From NCBI GenBank assembly GCA_035465395.1, contig DATHRK010000051.1, positions 1 through 64,000 of the forward strand: a stretch of 64,000 nucleotides of DNA, given 5' to 3'. Positions within the stretch are counted from its first letter, which is position 1. Each line of letters starts with the position of its first letter. Below, piece after piece: positions 16,637-24,695 of this stretch. The translations under genes were made by a program, and so were the position numbers. The notes beneath the pieces were generated by a model that ran no database searches, was not told the origin of the DNA, and saw only the letters and a list, made by a program, of their open reading frames with translations. Source of the DNA: DATHRK01 sp035465395. GTDB taxonomy: Bacteria; Gemmatimonadota; Gemmatimonadetes; Longimicrobiales; RSA9.

Positions 16637-18110
16637 CGCGGACGGATCCGGCCGCGGCTCCCGGCAAGGCGAACGCCGTGCGCGGATAGAGCCCCGCTAT
16701 GAGGAGGGAGAACAGGGGCCCGCAGAAGCAGAAGACGGCCCAGGGCGCGTAGGCCAGCGTCGGCACGCCCAGGGTCGTCGCCATGTAGACCGCCGAGACC
16801 GTCCAGGGCATCAGCGGCTCGGTGATCGTCACCGAGTCCTCCAGCGACCGGGACAGGTTCTCCGGCGCCAATCCACGCTCGCGGTAGGCGCCCTGATACA
16901 GATCGCCGATCACGAGCGAGGTCACCCCGCCGTGGCTCGTCAGCGCGATCATCGTCGCGCCCGACGCCATGGTCGCGGCGATCAGGCCGCCCACGCCCCG
17001 CACCGCGGCCAGCATGCGCCCGATCAGCAGGTCGAGGGATCCCGACGCGTCCATCGCCCCCGCGAGGAGGAACGCCGCCAGGATGACGATCAGCGTCGGC
17101 GCCATCGCGTACAGGCCGCCGCGCTCCACGAGCGTCGTGAGGGCCGCGCCCATGGTCTGGGGGTCGACGCCGGCCGAGCCGAGCATCGGCACGCGGAAGC
17201 CTCCGACCATCGCGGTCACCGCCTGCACCGCGTCGATCCCCTGCAGCGCGACGCCGATGAGCGCCGCGACCACCGACGAGGCGATCATGGCGAGCGCCGC
17301 GGGCGCGCGCCGCGCGATGCCCCAGACGACCACGGCGACCGGAACGAGCACGAGCGGGCTCAACCGGAACGCGGTGGACAGGTCGCCCAGCAGCGCGCGA
17401 GCGGAGGTCGGCGCGCCCGCGGCGGGGCCCGGCGTCGCGAACGCCACCGCCGAGTACGCCACCAGCGCGAGCGCGAAGCTGGGGCCCGCCGTGTACACCA
17501 TGTTGCGGATGTGGCGGTACAGGTCGGCGCCCGCGCCGATCGCCGCGATGTTCGTGGAGTCCGACAGCGGCGACATCTTGTCGCCGAGATACGCGCCGGA
17601 GACCACCGCGCCGGCCGTGATCGCGAGCGGGGCGTCCAGCGCGACCGCGGTCCCCATCAGCGCGACGCCGATCGTCCCCGCCGATCCCCACGACGTGCCC
17701 GTGGCCAGCGACATCGCCGCCGTCGCGAGGAACGCCGTGAGCACCAGGAAGCGCGGGCTGATCAGGCGCACGCCCCAGTAGACGAGGAACGGGATCGTGC
17801 CCGACACGATCCACGCGGCGATGAGCACGCCGATCGCGAGCAGGATCAGGATCGCCGGGAGGACATCGGCGAGCTTGCGGCCCGTCGATCGCTGGATGTC
17901 GTCCCACGAGGCGCCGTGGCGGGTCGCGACCCAACCGGCCGAGGCGGCCGAGACCAGCAGCACGGCGATCAGCAGCTCGCCGGTCATGCCGAAGCTCACC
18001 GAGCCGGCGATGAACAGCGCCACCATGACGACGATGGGGAGCAGCGCCTCGGCCAGCGACAGGCCGCCCCGGGCCGGCCGCTCGGACTCCGAGCGCTCAC
18101 CACGGCTCAT
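16602..18110 (-). CDS. nhaC: Na+/H+ antiporter NhaC family
   Basis: An inner-membrane sodium/proton antiporter of the NhaC family. 502 residues with about 11-12 hydrophobic helices; family signatures are TGTSWGSAGTIGVALMG, AYLGDKMSPLSDSTNIAA, and SHGGVTSLVIGDLYQ near the C-terminus. The ATG overlaps the stop codon of the upstream PLP-enzyme gene as ATGA, indicating a two-gene operon. Related carriers exchange malate/lactate or amino-acid-derived acids with Na+, so a substrate linked to the neighbouring Cys/Met enzyme is possible but not shown. The 3' end runs 35 bp into the convergent LURP-one-like gene. Confidence 0.9.
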   Translation of the reverse strand: MSRGERSESERPARGGLSLAEALLPIVVMVALFIAGSVSFGMTGELLIAVLLVSAASAGWVATRHGASWDDIQRSTGRKLADVLPAILILLAIGVLIAAWIVSGTIPFLVYWGVRLISPRFLVLTAFLATAAMSLATGTSWGSAGTIGVALMGTAVALDAPLAITAGAVVSGAYLGDKMSPLSDSTNIAAIGAGADLYRHIRNMVYTAGPSFALALVAYSAVAFATPGPAAGAPTSARALLGDLSTAFRLSPLVLVPVAVVVWGIARRAPAALAMIASSVVAALIGVALQGIDAVQAVTAMVGGFRVPMLGSAGVDPQTMGAALTTLVERGGLYAMAPTLIVILAAFLLAGAMDASGSLDLLIGRMLAAVRGVGGLIAATMASGATMIALTSHGGVTSLVIGDLYQGAYRERGLAPENLSRSLEDSVTITEPLMPWTVSAVYMATTLGVPTLAYAPWAVFCFCGPLFSLLIAGLYPRTAFALPGAAAGSVRASPASAPGAPS

Positions 18111-19276
18111 GCGAGAGCCCTCTCCAGATCCGCGATCAACGCCTCTGCACCCTCCAGGCCGATCGACAAACGCACCAGCCCTTCCGGGAGGCTCGCGCCG
18201 TCCCGTGCGCCCTCCTCGCGGACGGGCGAGTAGGCCAGGCTCTCGACGCCGCCCCAGCTGATGCCCCGCCCGAAGACGCGGAGGCCATCCAGCAGGCGCG
18301 AAACGGCGCCGAACGAGGGATCGCGCGGCTGGAACGAGAGCAGCCCGCTGTAGCCCCGCAGCTGGGCGCCGACCAGTTTCGGGTCCGCCGCCAGCGCGGG
18401 GTGGTGGACCAAGTCGACCGCGGGATGGGCGGCCAGGAAGCGAGCCACCCTGAGCGCGTCTTCGCCGTGCCGCTCCATCCGAACGGGCAGCGTGCGCAGG
18501 CTGCGCAAAAGCAGCCACGCCGACGCCGGCGCCAGCGCGCCGCCCAGCAGGAGGTAGGCTCGGTAGAAGATCTGTTCGAGCCGATCGGCGGCTCCCATGA
18601 CGGCCCCGGCCAGCAGGTCGCTGTGGCCCGCCAGGTACTTCGTGCACGTGTGCACGACGAGGTCCACGCCCAGCTCGAGCGGCTTCTGCAGGAGCGGCGT
18701 GGCCCAGCTGTTGTCGATGCAGCTGAGGGCGCCGTGATCCCTGGCCACGTTGGCGATCGCGCCGATGTCGGCGACCCGGAAGAGCATCGTGCCGGGACTT
18801 TCCAGCCACACCAGGCGGGTCTCGGGCCGGAGCGCGGCGCGCACCGCGTCCGGGGACAGGTCGAGGCAGGTGTCGTGCTGCACGCCGAACCGCTGCAGTT
18901 CGCCCGCGAGTTGCAGCGTGGGCCCGTATACCTGGTTCACGAACAGCACGTGGTCGCCCGCCCGCAGCGCGGCGAACATCACGGCCGCGATCGCCGCCAT
19001 GCCCGACGCGAACGCGACGCAGGACTCCGCGCGCTCCAGCTCGGCGAGCTTGCGTTCGTACGCCTGCACTGTCGGGTTGCGGCCGCGCGAGTAGACCGTC
19101 GTGCCGTGCTCGTCGTCGAGTCCCCGGACCAAAGCCTCGAAGGTGGGGAAGGTGAAGAGCGATGTCTGGACGATCGGGGCCGACGTGGGGGCCGGGGCGT
19201 CGGAGGGTGCGGGGGCATCGGCCCGCGTACAGATCGCGACGTCACGCGGGTCGATGCCCCGGAGCGGCTTCGGCAT
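18107..19276 (-). CDS. Cys/Met metabolism PLP-dependent enzyme (cystathionine gamma-synthase/beta-lyase type)
   Basis: A pyridoxal-phosphate enzyme of the transsulfuration family (cystathionine gamma-synthase, beta-lyase or methionine gamma-lyase). 389 residues with YSRGRNPTVQAYERKLAELE, the SGMAAIAAV cofactor-phosphate loop, SCIDNSWATP with the Asp that binds PLP nitrogen, and the Schiff-base lysine in HTCTKYLAGHSDLLAG. The exact reaction cannot be fixed from sequence alone. I use ATG at 19276 (MPKPLRG); an alternative start 12 codons upstream is possible and neither has a clear ribosome binding site. First gene of an operon with nhaC. Confidence 0.9.
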   Translation of the reverse strand: MPKPLRGIDPRDVAICTRADAPAPSDAPAPTSAPIVQTSLFTFPTFEALVRGLDDEHGTTVYSRGRNPTVQAYERKLAELERAESCVAFASGMAAIAAVMFAALRAGDHVLFVNQVYGPTLQLAGELQRFGVQHDTCLDLSPDAVRAALRPETRLVWLESPGTMLFRVADIGAIANVARDHGALSCIDNSWATPLLQKPLELGVDLVVHTCTKYLAGHSDLLAGAVMGAADRLEQIFYRAYLLLGGALAPASAWLLLRSLRTLPVRMERHGEDALRVARFLAAHPAVDLVHHPALAADPKLVGAQLRGYSGLLSFQPRDPSFGAVSRLLDGLRVFGRGISWGGVESLAYSPVREEGARDGASLPEGLVRLSIGLEGAEALIADLERALA

Positions 19277-19386
19277 GGGCGCAGCATAGGGGACGGCCGG
19301 GGTGCGCGCCACGCGGCCGGCGGCCTACGGAGCGCCCTGCCGTCGACCGGCCGCGGCCGCGCCGTCGACAGGTCGCCGACGGGCCC

Positions 19387-19887
19387 TCATCCGGCCGCGG
19401 CCGCGCCCGAGCCAGCGAGCTCCGAGGTGCAGTAGGGGCAGCGCGCGGCCCGGTAGTGGATGGTGGAGCGGCAGTAGACGCACTTCTTGTTGTCGGGCTC
19501 CTCGGGCGCGAGGTCGTCCCTGCCGCGATCATCGGTCAGCCGGTCCTGCAGGCGGTTCACGGACCGGATGATCGCGAACATCACGAGGGCCACCAGGAGG
19601 AGGGCTATGACGCTGTTCAGGAAGACCCCGTAGTTGACGGTGACCGCCCCCGCCGCCTCCGCCTCCGTGAGCGTTCGGTAGCTGCCCGAGCCCGTCCCCG
19701 GATCGAGCACCAAGAACAAGTTGCCGAAGTCCACGTCGCCGAGGACGAATCCCACCGCCGGCATGATCAGGTCCCCGACCAGCGAGCGTACCGCGGTGGT
19801 GAACGCCGCTCCGACGGTGAACCCGATCGCCAGGTCGACGATGTTGCCCCGCAGGACGAACTTCTGGAACTCCTCGACGATTTTCAC
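19387..19887 (-). CDS. mscL: large-conductance mechanosensitive channel with C-terminal zinc ribbon
   Basis: MscL opens under membrane tension to release solutes on hypo-osmotic shock. The channel part is canonical: EEFQKFVLRGNIVDLAIGFTVGAAFT (N-terminal helix and TM1 pore), SLVGDLIMPAVGF, periplasmic loop, and TM2 NSVIALLLVALVMFAIIR with the NYGVFLN lead-in. After this, where ordinary MscL ends in a short bundle helix, it has an extra tail with KKCVYCRS and, 11 residues after the second Cys, CPYC: a four-cysteine zinc ribbon. The start is GTG at 19887 with GGAGGAG six bases upstream. The tail would be cytoplasmic. Confidence 0.94.
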   Translation of the reverse strand: MKIVEEFQKFVLRGNIVDLAIGFTVGAAFTTAVRSLVGDLIMPAVGFVLGDVDFGNLFLVLDPGTGSGSYRTLTEAEAAGAVTVNYGVFLNSVIALLLVALVMFAIIRSVNRLQDRLTDDRGRDDLAPEEPDNKKCVYCRSTIHYRAARCPYCTSELAGSGAAAAG

Positions 19888-20095
19888 GACTGTCTCCTCC
19901 AGGCTGGCGTGCGCTCCCCACACGGGCCGTCGCCGCGCGTGCGCGACGGTGCGCGTGAAACCCAATCCGCATCCGCGTCGCGGGCGGCCTCGCACCCGCG
20001 CGGCCCCCACCTTAGTCTTTTGCGGGCCCGTGGCGAGGCGGACCCGGCTCGCCGGCCGGATGGGCCGGCGCGGACACCCCGAAATACAGGCCGAC

Positions 20096-20974
20096 ATGGC
20101 CCGCATCATAGAAGTCAGCTTCAAGGGCAATCGCCGCGACTACTTCACGTCCGCCCTGGCGGACGTGCACGCGAGCGACTGGGTCGTCGTGGAGGCGGAT
20201 CGGGGCGAAGACCTGGGTCGCGTCACGGCCACCGGCGCCATTGCCGAACGCAAGTGCTCCGGCTGCAGCACGGGCTGCGCCGCGCCGGTGCCCGAGCTCC
20301 GCGTTCTGCGCGTCGCGACCCCCGACGACGTCACCCGGTCCCGCACCCTGCGGGCCGACGAGGAGCGCGTGCGTCGGGTGACCCGCGAGAAGGTCGAGCG
20401 GCACGAGCTCAAGATGAAGGTCACCGAGGCCGAGTGGCAGTTCGACCGCAACAAGCTGACGATCTACTTCACGGCCGAGCGCCGGGTCGACTTTCGCGAG
20501 CTGGTGCGCGACCTCGCGCGCACGTTCCGCACGCGGATCGAGCTGAAGCAGATCGGAGTCCGTGACGAGGCGGCGCTGCTGGGAGGCGTGGGCCGCTGCG
20601 GGCGCGAGCTGTGCTGCTCCACCTGGCTGCGGGACCTCAAGCCGGTCAGCCTGCAGCTCGCCAAGGACCAGCGGCTGTCGCTCAACCCGGCGCAGATCTC
20701 GGGCTGTTGCGGTCGACTGATGTGCTGCCTCACCTACGAGCACGACGCCTACGTCGAGGCCCGGCGCCGCTACCCGCGAGAGGGCAAGACGCTGAAGACC
20801 TCCCGCGGTGAGGAGAAGGTGCTGAGCGTCGATATCTGGGGGGAGCGCATCCAGCTTCGCGGTCCCGACGGGAGCCACCGCGTGGTGGGGCTCGACGAGC
20901 TGCGCGCCGAGGTCGGAGCGGGCGCGTCCTGGGGCGCGAACCGTCCGCGCGCCGCAGACACGGAGACATCGTGA
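20096..20974 (+). CDS. ricT: PSP1-domain protein RicT (YaaT)
   Basis: A homologue of Bacillus YaaT/RicT, which with partner proteins binds Fe-S clusters and controls RNase Y activity. 292 residues: an N-terminal Cys cluster (KCSGCSTGC), then the PSP1 core with RRVDFRELVRDLARTFRTRIELKQIGVRDEA (quoted as separate overlapping stretches), GRCGRELCC, and SGCCGRLMCCLTYE. The Cys pairs are the presumed cluster ligands. Outside Firmicutes the family is widespread but poorly studied. Its stop overlaps the metG start (GTGA), so the two are coupled. A start at the ATG 20096 leaves a weak ribosome binding site. Confidence 0.92.
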   Translation: MARIIEVSFKGNRRDYFTSALADVHASDWVVVEADRGEDLGRVTATGAIAERKCSGCSTGCAAPVPELRVLRVATPDDVTRSRTLRADEERVRRVTREKVERHELKMKVTEAEWQFDRNKLTIYFTAERRVDFRELVRDLARTFRTRIELKQIGVRDEAALLGGVGRCGRELCCSTWLRDLKPVSLQLAKDQRLSLNPAQISGCCGRLMCCLTYEHDAYVEARRRYPREGKTLKTSRGEEKVLSVDIWGERIQLRGPDGSHRVVGLDELRAEVGAGASWGANRPRAADTETS

Positions 20975-22485
20975 GCGCCGACGGTCGATTCTACCTGACG
21001 GCCGCCATCGACTACGCCAACGGCATGCCGCACCTGGGCCACGCCCTCGAGAAGATCGGCGCCGACACCATCGCTCGGTACCGCAGGCTCAAGGGCGAGG
21101 ACGTGCACTTCGTCATCGGCATGGACGAGCACGGCCAGAACATCATCCAGAGCGCCGAGCAGGCCGGCCTGGCCCCGCAGGAGTGGGTGGACGGCATCGC
21201 GGACGCCTTCCGCGAGGCGTGGGACACGCTGCTGATCAGCCAGGACGACTTCATCCGGACCACCGAGCCTCGCCACCACGCCGCGGTGAGCGAGTTGATA
21301 CGCCGGATCGAGGCCGCGGGCGATCTGTACCGGGGCACGTACGAGGGCTGGTACTGCATACGGTGCGAGGCGTTCAAGGCCGAGGACGAGTTGGAGGGCG
21401 AGGGCGAGGAGGTGCGCTGTCCGCTGCACCCGTCCCGCGAGATCCAGTGGACCGTCGAAGACAACTGGTTCTTCCGCCTCTCGGCCTACGGGGACCGGCT
21501 CCTCGCACTGCTGGACGAGCGGCCGGAGTTCGTCCTGCCGGAGATCCGCCGCAACGAGATCCGCCGCGTGCTGGAGGGCGGACTTCAGGATCTCTCGGTG
21601 TCGCGAGCGCTGCCCTGGGGCGTGCCGTGGCCGGGTGCGGAGGATGAGGTGGCGTACGTCTGGATCGACGCGCTGACGAATTACCTGGCGGCGACCGGCT
21701 TCCCGGCGGCAGACCACACCGCGCTGTGGCCGGCCGACCTGCACGTGATCGGCAAGGACATCACGCGCTTCCATTGCATCTACTGGCCGGCGTTCCTGAT
21801 GAGCGCCGGGCTGCCGCTGCCTCGCACCGTCTGGGCGCACGGCTTCGTCGGGTACGGCGGACGGCGGCTGTCCAAGTCCGAGGGCGTGAGCTTCGATCTG
21901 GACGAGGCGATCGCACGGCACGGACCCGAAGCCCTCCGCTACTACCTGCTGAGGGAGGTGCCCTGGGACGCCGACGGCGACATCACCCGCGAGCGTTTCG
22001 ACGAGCGCTACACCGCGGAATTGGCGAATGACCTGGGCAACCTCGTCAACCGGTCCCTGTCGATGGTCGAGCGCTACCGGGACGGCACCGTCCCCTCGCA
22101 GAAGCGACGAACGGAGCTGGACGAGCGAACGGACGCGTTGGCGGAGGCGTACGTCGAATCGATGGACGAGCACCTCCTCCACCACGGCCTGCAGGCGGCG
22201 TTCGACCTCGCCTCCGCCGCGAACGGTTTCGTGACCGCGAGCGAGCCCTGGACGCTGGCGAAATCCGCGGAGCGGTCGGCCGAGCTGGACGCCGTGTTGC
22301 ACTCCCTCGCGCGGGCGATCGCCGCGCTCGCCGGAATGCTGTCGCCGTTCATGCCCCGGAAGATGGCCTCCCTCGCGGCCCGGCTGGGCCTGGACGCTCC
22401 GCCTTCTCCGGCCGCCCTGGAGGACCTCGACCTCGCCGGCAAAAAGGTGGAGCGCGGTGACATTTTGTTCCCTCGACCGGAGTGA
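20971..22485 (+). CDS. metG: methionyl-tRNA synthetase
   Basis: Charges tRNA-Met with methionine. 504 residues, the short form without the C-terminal tRNA-binding EMAP domain. Class I signature AIDYANGMPHLGHALEK (HIGH motif as HLGH) at residues 12-28, a zinc-knuckle region with CIRCEAF and RCPLHPS, the WIDALTNYL substrate-binding segment, and the KMSKS-type loop RRLSKSEG. The anticodon-binding helical domain occupies the C-terminal third. Starts with GTG overlapping the ricT stop codon by four bases. Confidence 0.97.
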   Translation: MSADGRFYLTAAIDYANGMPHLGHALEKIGADTIARYRRLKGEDVHFVIGMDEHGQNIIQSAEQAGLAPQEWVDGIADAFREAWDTLLISQDDFIRTTEPRHHAAVSELIRRIEAAGDLYRGTYEGWYCIRCEAFKAEDELEGEGEEVRCPLHPSREIQWTVEDNWFFRLSAYGDRLLALLDERPEFVLPEIRRNEIRRVLEGGLQDLSVSRALPWGVPWPGAEDEVAYVWIDALTNYLAATGFPAADHTALWPADLHVIGKDITRFHCIYWPAFLMSAGLPLPRTVWAHGFVGYGGRRLSKSEGVSFDLDEAIARHGPEALRYYLLREVPWDADGDITRERFDERYTAELANDLGNLVNRSLSMVERYRDGTVPSQKRRTELDERTDALAEAYVESMDEHLLHHGLQAAFDLASAANGFVTASEPWTLAKSAERSAELDAVLHSLARAIAALAGMLSPFMPRKMASLAARLGLDAPPSPAALEDLDLAGKKVERGDILFPRPE

Positions 22486-22561
22486 GGCGCGCGTCCCGAG
22501 ATCGACCGCAAAACGCGTCGTCGCACCGACATGCGTCCTCACACGCGGGATGGCCGGGAAC

Positions 22562-22590
22562 TTGACCCCTGGAGACATCGCCGATACAAT
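22562..22590 (+). promoter_or_regulatory. near-consensus sigma70 promoter of the M23 peptidase gene
   Basis: TTGACC (22562-22567) and TACAAT (22585-22590) are separated by exactly 17 bp, the best -35/-10 pair I found in the window. Transcription would begin near 22597, giving a leader of about 75 nt to the ATG of the M23 peptidase gene. The rest of the gap after metG shows no other feature. Confidence 0.72.
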
Positions 22591-22673
22591 CCGTGCGCTT
22601 TCCACAAAGCGGCGCCGTGAGCTGAGGACGCTTCGGGAGACGATGCTCCCGGGGCGCATGTTTTCGTAGATCC

Positions 22674-23618
22674 ATGGGTGGCATGCCGGCACGTCGACAC
22701 TGGACCTTGATGATCGTGCCCGACGGGGACACGGAAGCGCGCCAGATGCGCGTCTCGCGTGGCGCCGTCCGGCTCGCGAGCACGGCCACCATCCTCGTGC
22801 TCGGCGCCCTGGTAGCGCTGTCGACCGGGTTCATCGTGCGGGAGTCGCAGCAGGCACGGGCAGTCAGCCTGGCTCGCGAGAACGTCGCTCTGGAAGGCGA
22901 GATGGAACGCCTTCGCGGCCGCATGGGCGAGCTCGAGGACGTGCTCGGCGACCTGTGGGACAAGGACGAGCAGTATCGTCTGCTCGCGGGCCTGGAGCCA
23001 CTCGACGATGGCGTGCGGCGCGTGGGCATCGGCGGGCCGGGCTCCGAGATCGGCGCATCCGACCTCGAACGGCTGGACCCGCGCATGGGGCGCCTCGCGC
23101 GGGCCGCGTCCACCAACGTCTCCACGATGGTGCGCCGAGCCCAGTTGCTGTCGGCCAGTTGGAACGAAGCCTCTCGAACGCTGGCGGCGACCAACGACCG
23201 GCTGCGCGCGACCCCGTCGATCCTGCCCGCCGAGGGCCGCATCTCGAGCGCCTTCAGCCACAGCCGCCTGCACCCGATCCTGGACGTGGCCCGCCCCCAC
23301 AAGGGCGTCGACGTCACGGCCAGGCACGGCACCCCCATCGTCGCCACGGCGGCCGGGCGCGTCACGTTCGTGGGACGGCAGGGCAGCTACGGCAACATGG
23401 TGGAGGTGGACCACGGCTACGGCATCCGCACCCGCTACGCGCACGCGTCGAAGCTCCTGGTCCGAAGGGGCCAACGGATCGAGCGCGGGGAAACGATCGC
23501 CGAGGTCGGCAGCAGCGGCCTGTCGGCGGCTCCGCACGTGCACTACGAAGTCTGGGTGAGCGGGCGGCCGGTCAACCCGCGCCGCTACATTCTCGAGGCG
23601 GACATCCTCACCGACTGA
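22674..23618 (+). CDS. M23-family peptidoglycan endopeptidase (LytM domain)
   Basis: A membrane-anchored murein peptidase or LytM-type activator. 314 residues: a short cytoplasmic N-terminus, one transmembrane helix (STATILVLGALVALSTGFIV), a coiled coil (VALEGEMERLRGRMGELED), a helical linker and a C-terminal LytM domain containing SAFSHSRLHPILDVARPHKGVD with the zinc-binding His/Asp, and PHVHYEVW with the final His pair. All zinc ligands appear present, so it could be active. ATG at 22683 is an alternative start three codons in. Transcribed from its own promoter. Confidence 0.92.
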   Translation: MGGMPARRHWTLMIVPDGDTEARQMRVSRGAVRLASTATILVLGALVALSTGFIVRESQQARAVSLARENVALEGEMERLRGRMGELEDVLGDLWDKDEQYRLLAGLEPLDDGVRRVGIGGPGSEIGASDLERLDPRMGRLARAASTNVSTMVRRAQLLSASWNEASRTLAATNDRLRATPSILPAEGRISSAFSHSRLHPILDVARPHKGVDVTARHGTPIVATAAGRVTFVGRQGSYGNMVEVDHGYGIRTRYAHASKLLVRRGQRIERGETIAEVGSSGLSAAPHVHYEVWVSGRPVNPRRYILEADILTD

Positions 23619-23690
23619 GCCCCGTGCAGGCGTCCAGAGACGCTGCGACGCAGACCCGGCAAGCTATCGGAAACCACCGCCCTCGCCCGC

Positions 23691-23719
23691 TTGAAAACGG
23701 GCCGGGGCGGTTCTAGCTT
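23691..23719 (+). promoter_or_regulatory. candidate promoter TTGAAA-17-TAGCTT
   Basis: TTGAAA (23691-23696) and TAGCTT (23714-23719) are 17 bp apart, about 100 bp upstream of the lipoprotein gene at 23818. The TAGCTT -10 is identical to that proposed for the acidic gene, which strengthens both calls. Confidence 0.5.
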
Positions 23720-23817
23720 GCACCCCTTCAATGCGATACGCGTGGTGACGAGCACCGGCCCGACGCCACCGCGACCGGACTCCGGACTCTTTCAGAACGA
23801 AACGGAGCGAGCGCACG

Positions 23818-24567
23818 ATGAAGCGAGCGACACTGACGATCCTGCTGCTGACCGCGGCCTGCGGAGGCACCCAAGTGACCGTCGAGACGCGCGTCGCGGA
23901 CGCCTCCGGCGAGGCGTCGCCGATCGGCAATCTCGAAGTGCAGCTGCTCCCCTACGACCGCGACGCCATCTTCGAGGAATTCGAGTCCCGCGCGGGGACC
24001 CCGGAGCCGGCGATCCCGGACTCCATCATCCGGCTGCAGGAGGCCATGGCGGAGGCCCAGGACGAATGGCAGCAGGCCGAGTCGCGCTGGAACACCGTGC
24101 GCGACAGCCTGAAGGTCCTCTCCGACCGGCTCGAAGGCATGAACCGGACCTCCGGGGAATACCGGGTCGCGTTCAACGCCTTCAACGATCTGGACGGGGA
24201 GGAGAATCGCCTGCGACGCCAGTCCGAGCAGGCGTTCCAGCGCTTCTCGACGCTCCAGACGCAAGTGAATTCGGTCGCCGAAGAAATCAAGATCCGGCGC
24301 GAGGAGTGGGCCTCGGAAGCTTTCGCGGGGGTGGACTCAGCGTTCCTCGTCGCGGTCGAGGAAGCCGGCCGCGAAGAGCTGTTCGACACCACTACGGCGG
24401 CAGGCGTCGCCGACTTTTCGCCCCCCGCCGGCGAATGGTGGGTGCACGCGCGCCACGACCTGCCGTTCGAGGAGCTGTACTGGAACATCCCGATCTCCGT
24501 CGCGGGCGGCGATTCGACGGGCGTCGTCCTGAGCCGGGAGAACGCGGAGGTCCGCCCCAAGCTCTAG
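23818..24567 (+). CDS. coiled-coil lipoprotein of unknown function
   Basis: A 249-residue lipoprotein not assigned to a family. Signal peptide with lipobox TAAC (Cys at 15), then a short beta segment (VTVETRVADASG), a long Glu/Gln/Arg-rich helical region of about 110 residues with coiled-coil character (EAMAEAQDEWQQAESRW; QTQVNSVAEEIKIRREEW), and a C-terminal beta domain (FSPPAGEWWVHARHDLPFEE) that resembles a small Ig-like or transthyretin-like fold. It stands alone between the M23 peptidase gene and fadJ with its own candidate promoter. An envelope role is likely, nothing more specific. Confidence 0.8.
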   Translation: MKRATLTILLLTAACGGTQVTVETRVADASGEASPIGNLEVQLLPYDRDAIFEEFESRAGTPEPAIPDSIIRLQEAMAEAQDEWQQAESRWNTVRDSLKVLSDRLEGMNRTSGEYRVAFNAFNDLDGEENRLRRQSEQAFQRFSTLQTQVNSVAEEIKIRREEWASEAFAGVDSAFLVAVEEAGREELFDTTTAAGVADFSPPAGEWWVHARHDLPFEELYWNIPISVAGGDSTGVVLSRENAEVRPKL

Positions 24568-24695
24568 CAGGTCGGACGGGAAGAGCGCGTTGCGGCCGAT
24601 GACGCGGCCCCAACGCGAATGCGGGCACGGGCCGTGCGTTCACCGGAGCGCGCGGCCCGTCGTGCCTTTTGCCTCCACCACCATCGCACGCTGCC

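Noticed and set aside
22457..22669. A 70-codon frame between metG and the M23 peptidase gene
   Set aside because: It starts inside metG, has no ribosome binding site and covers the near-consensus promoter of the peptidase gene.
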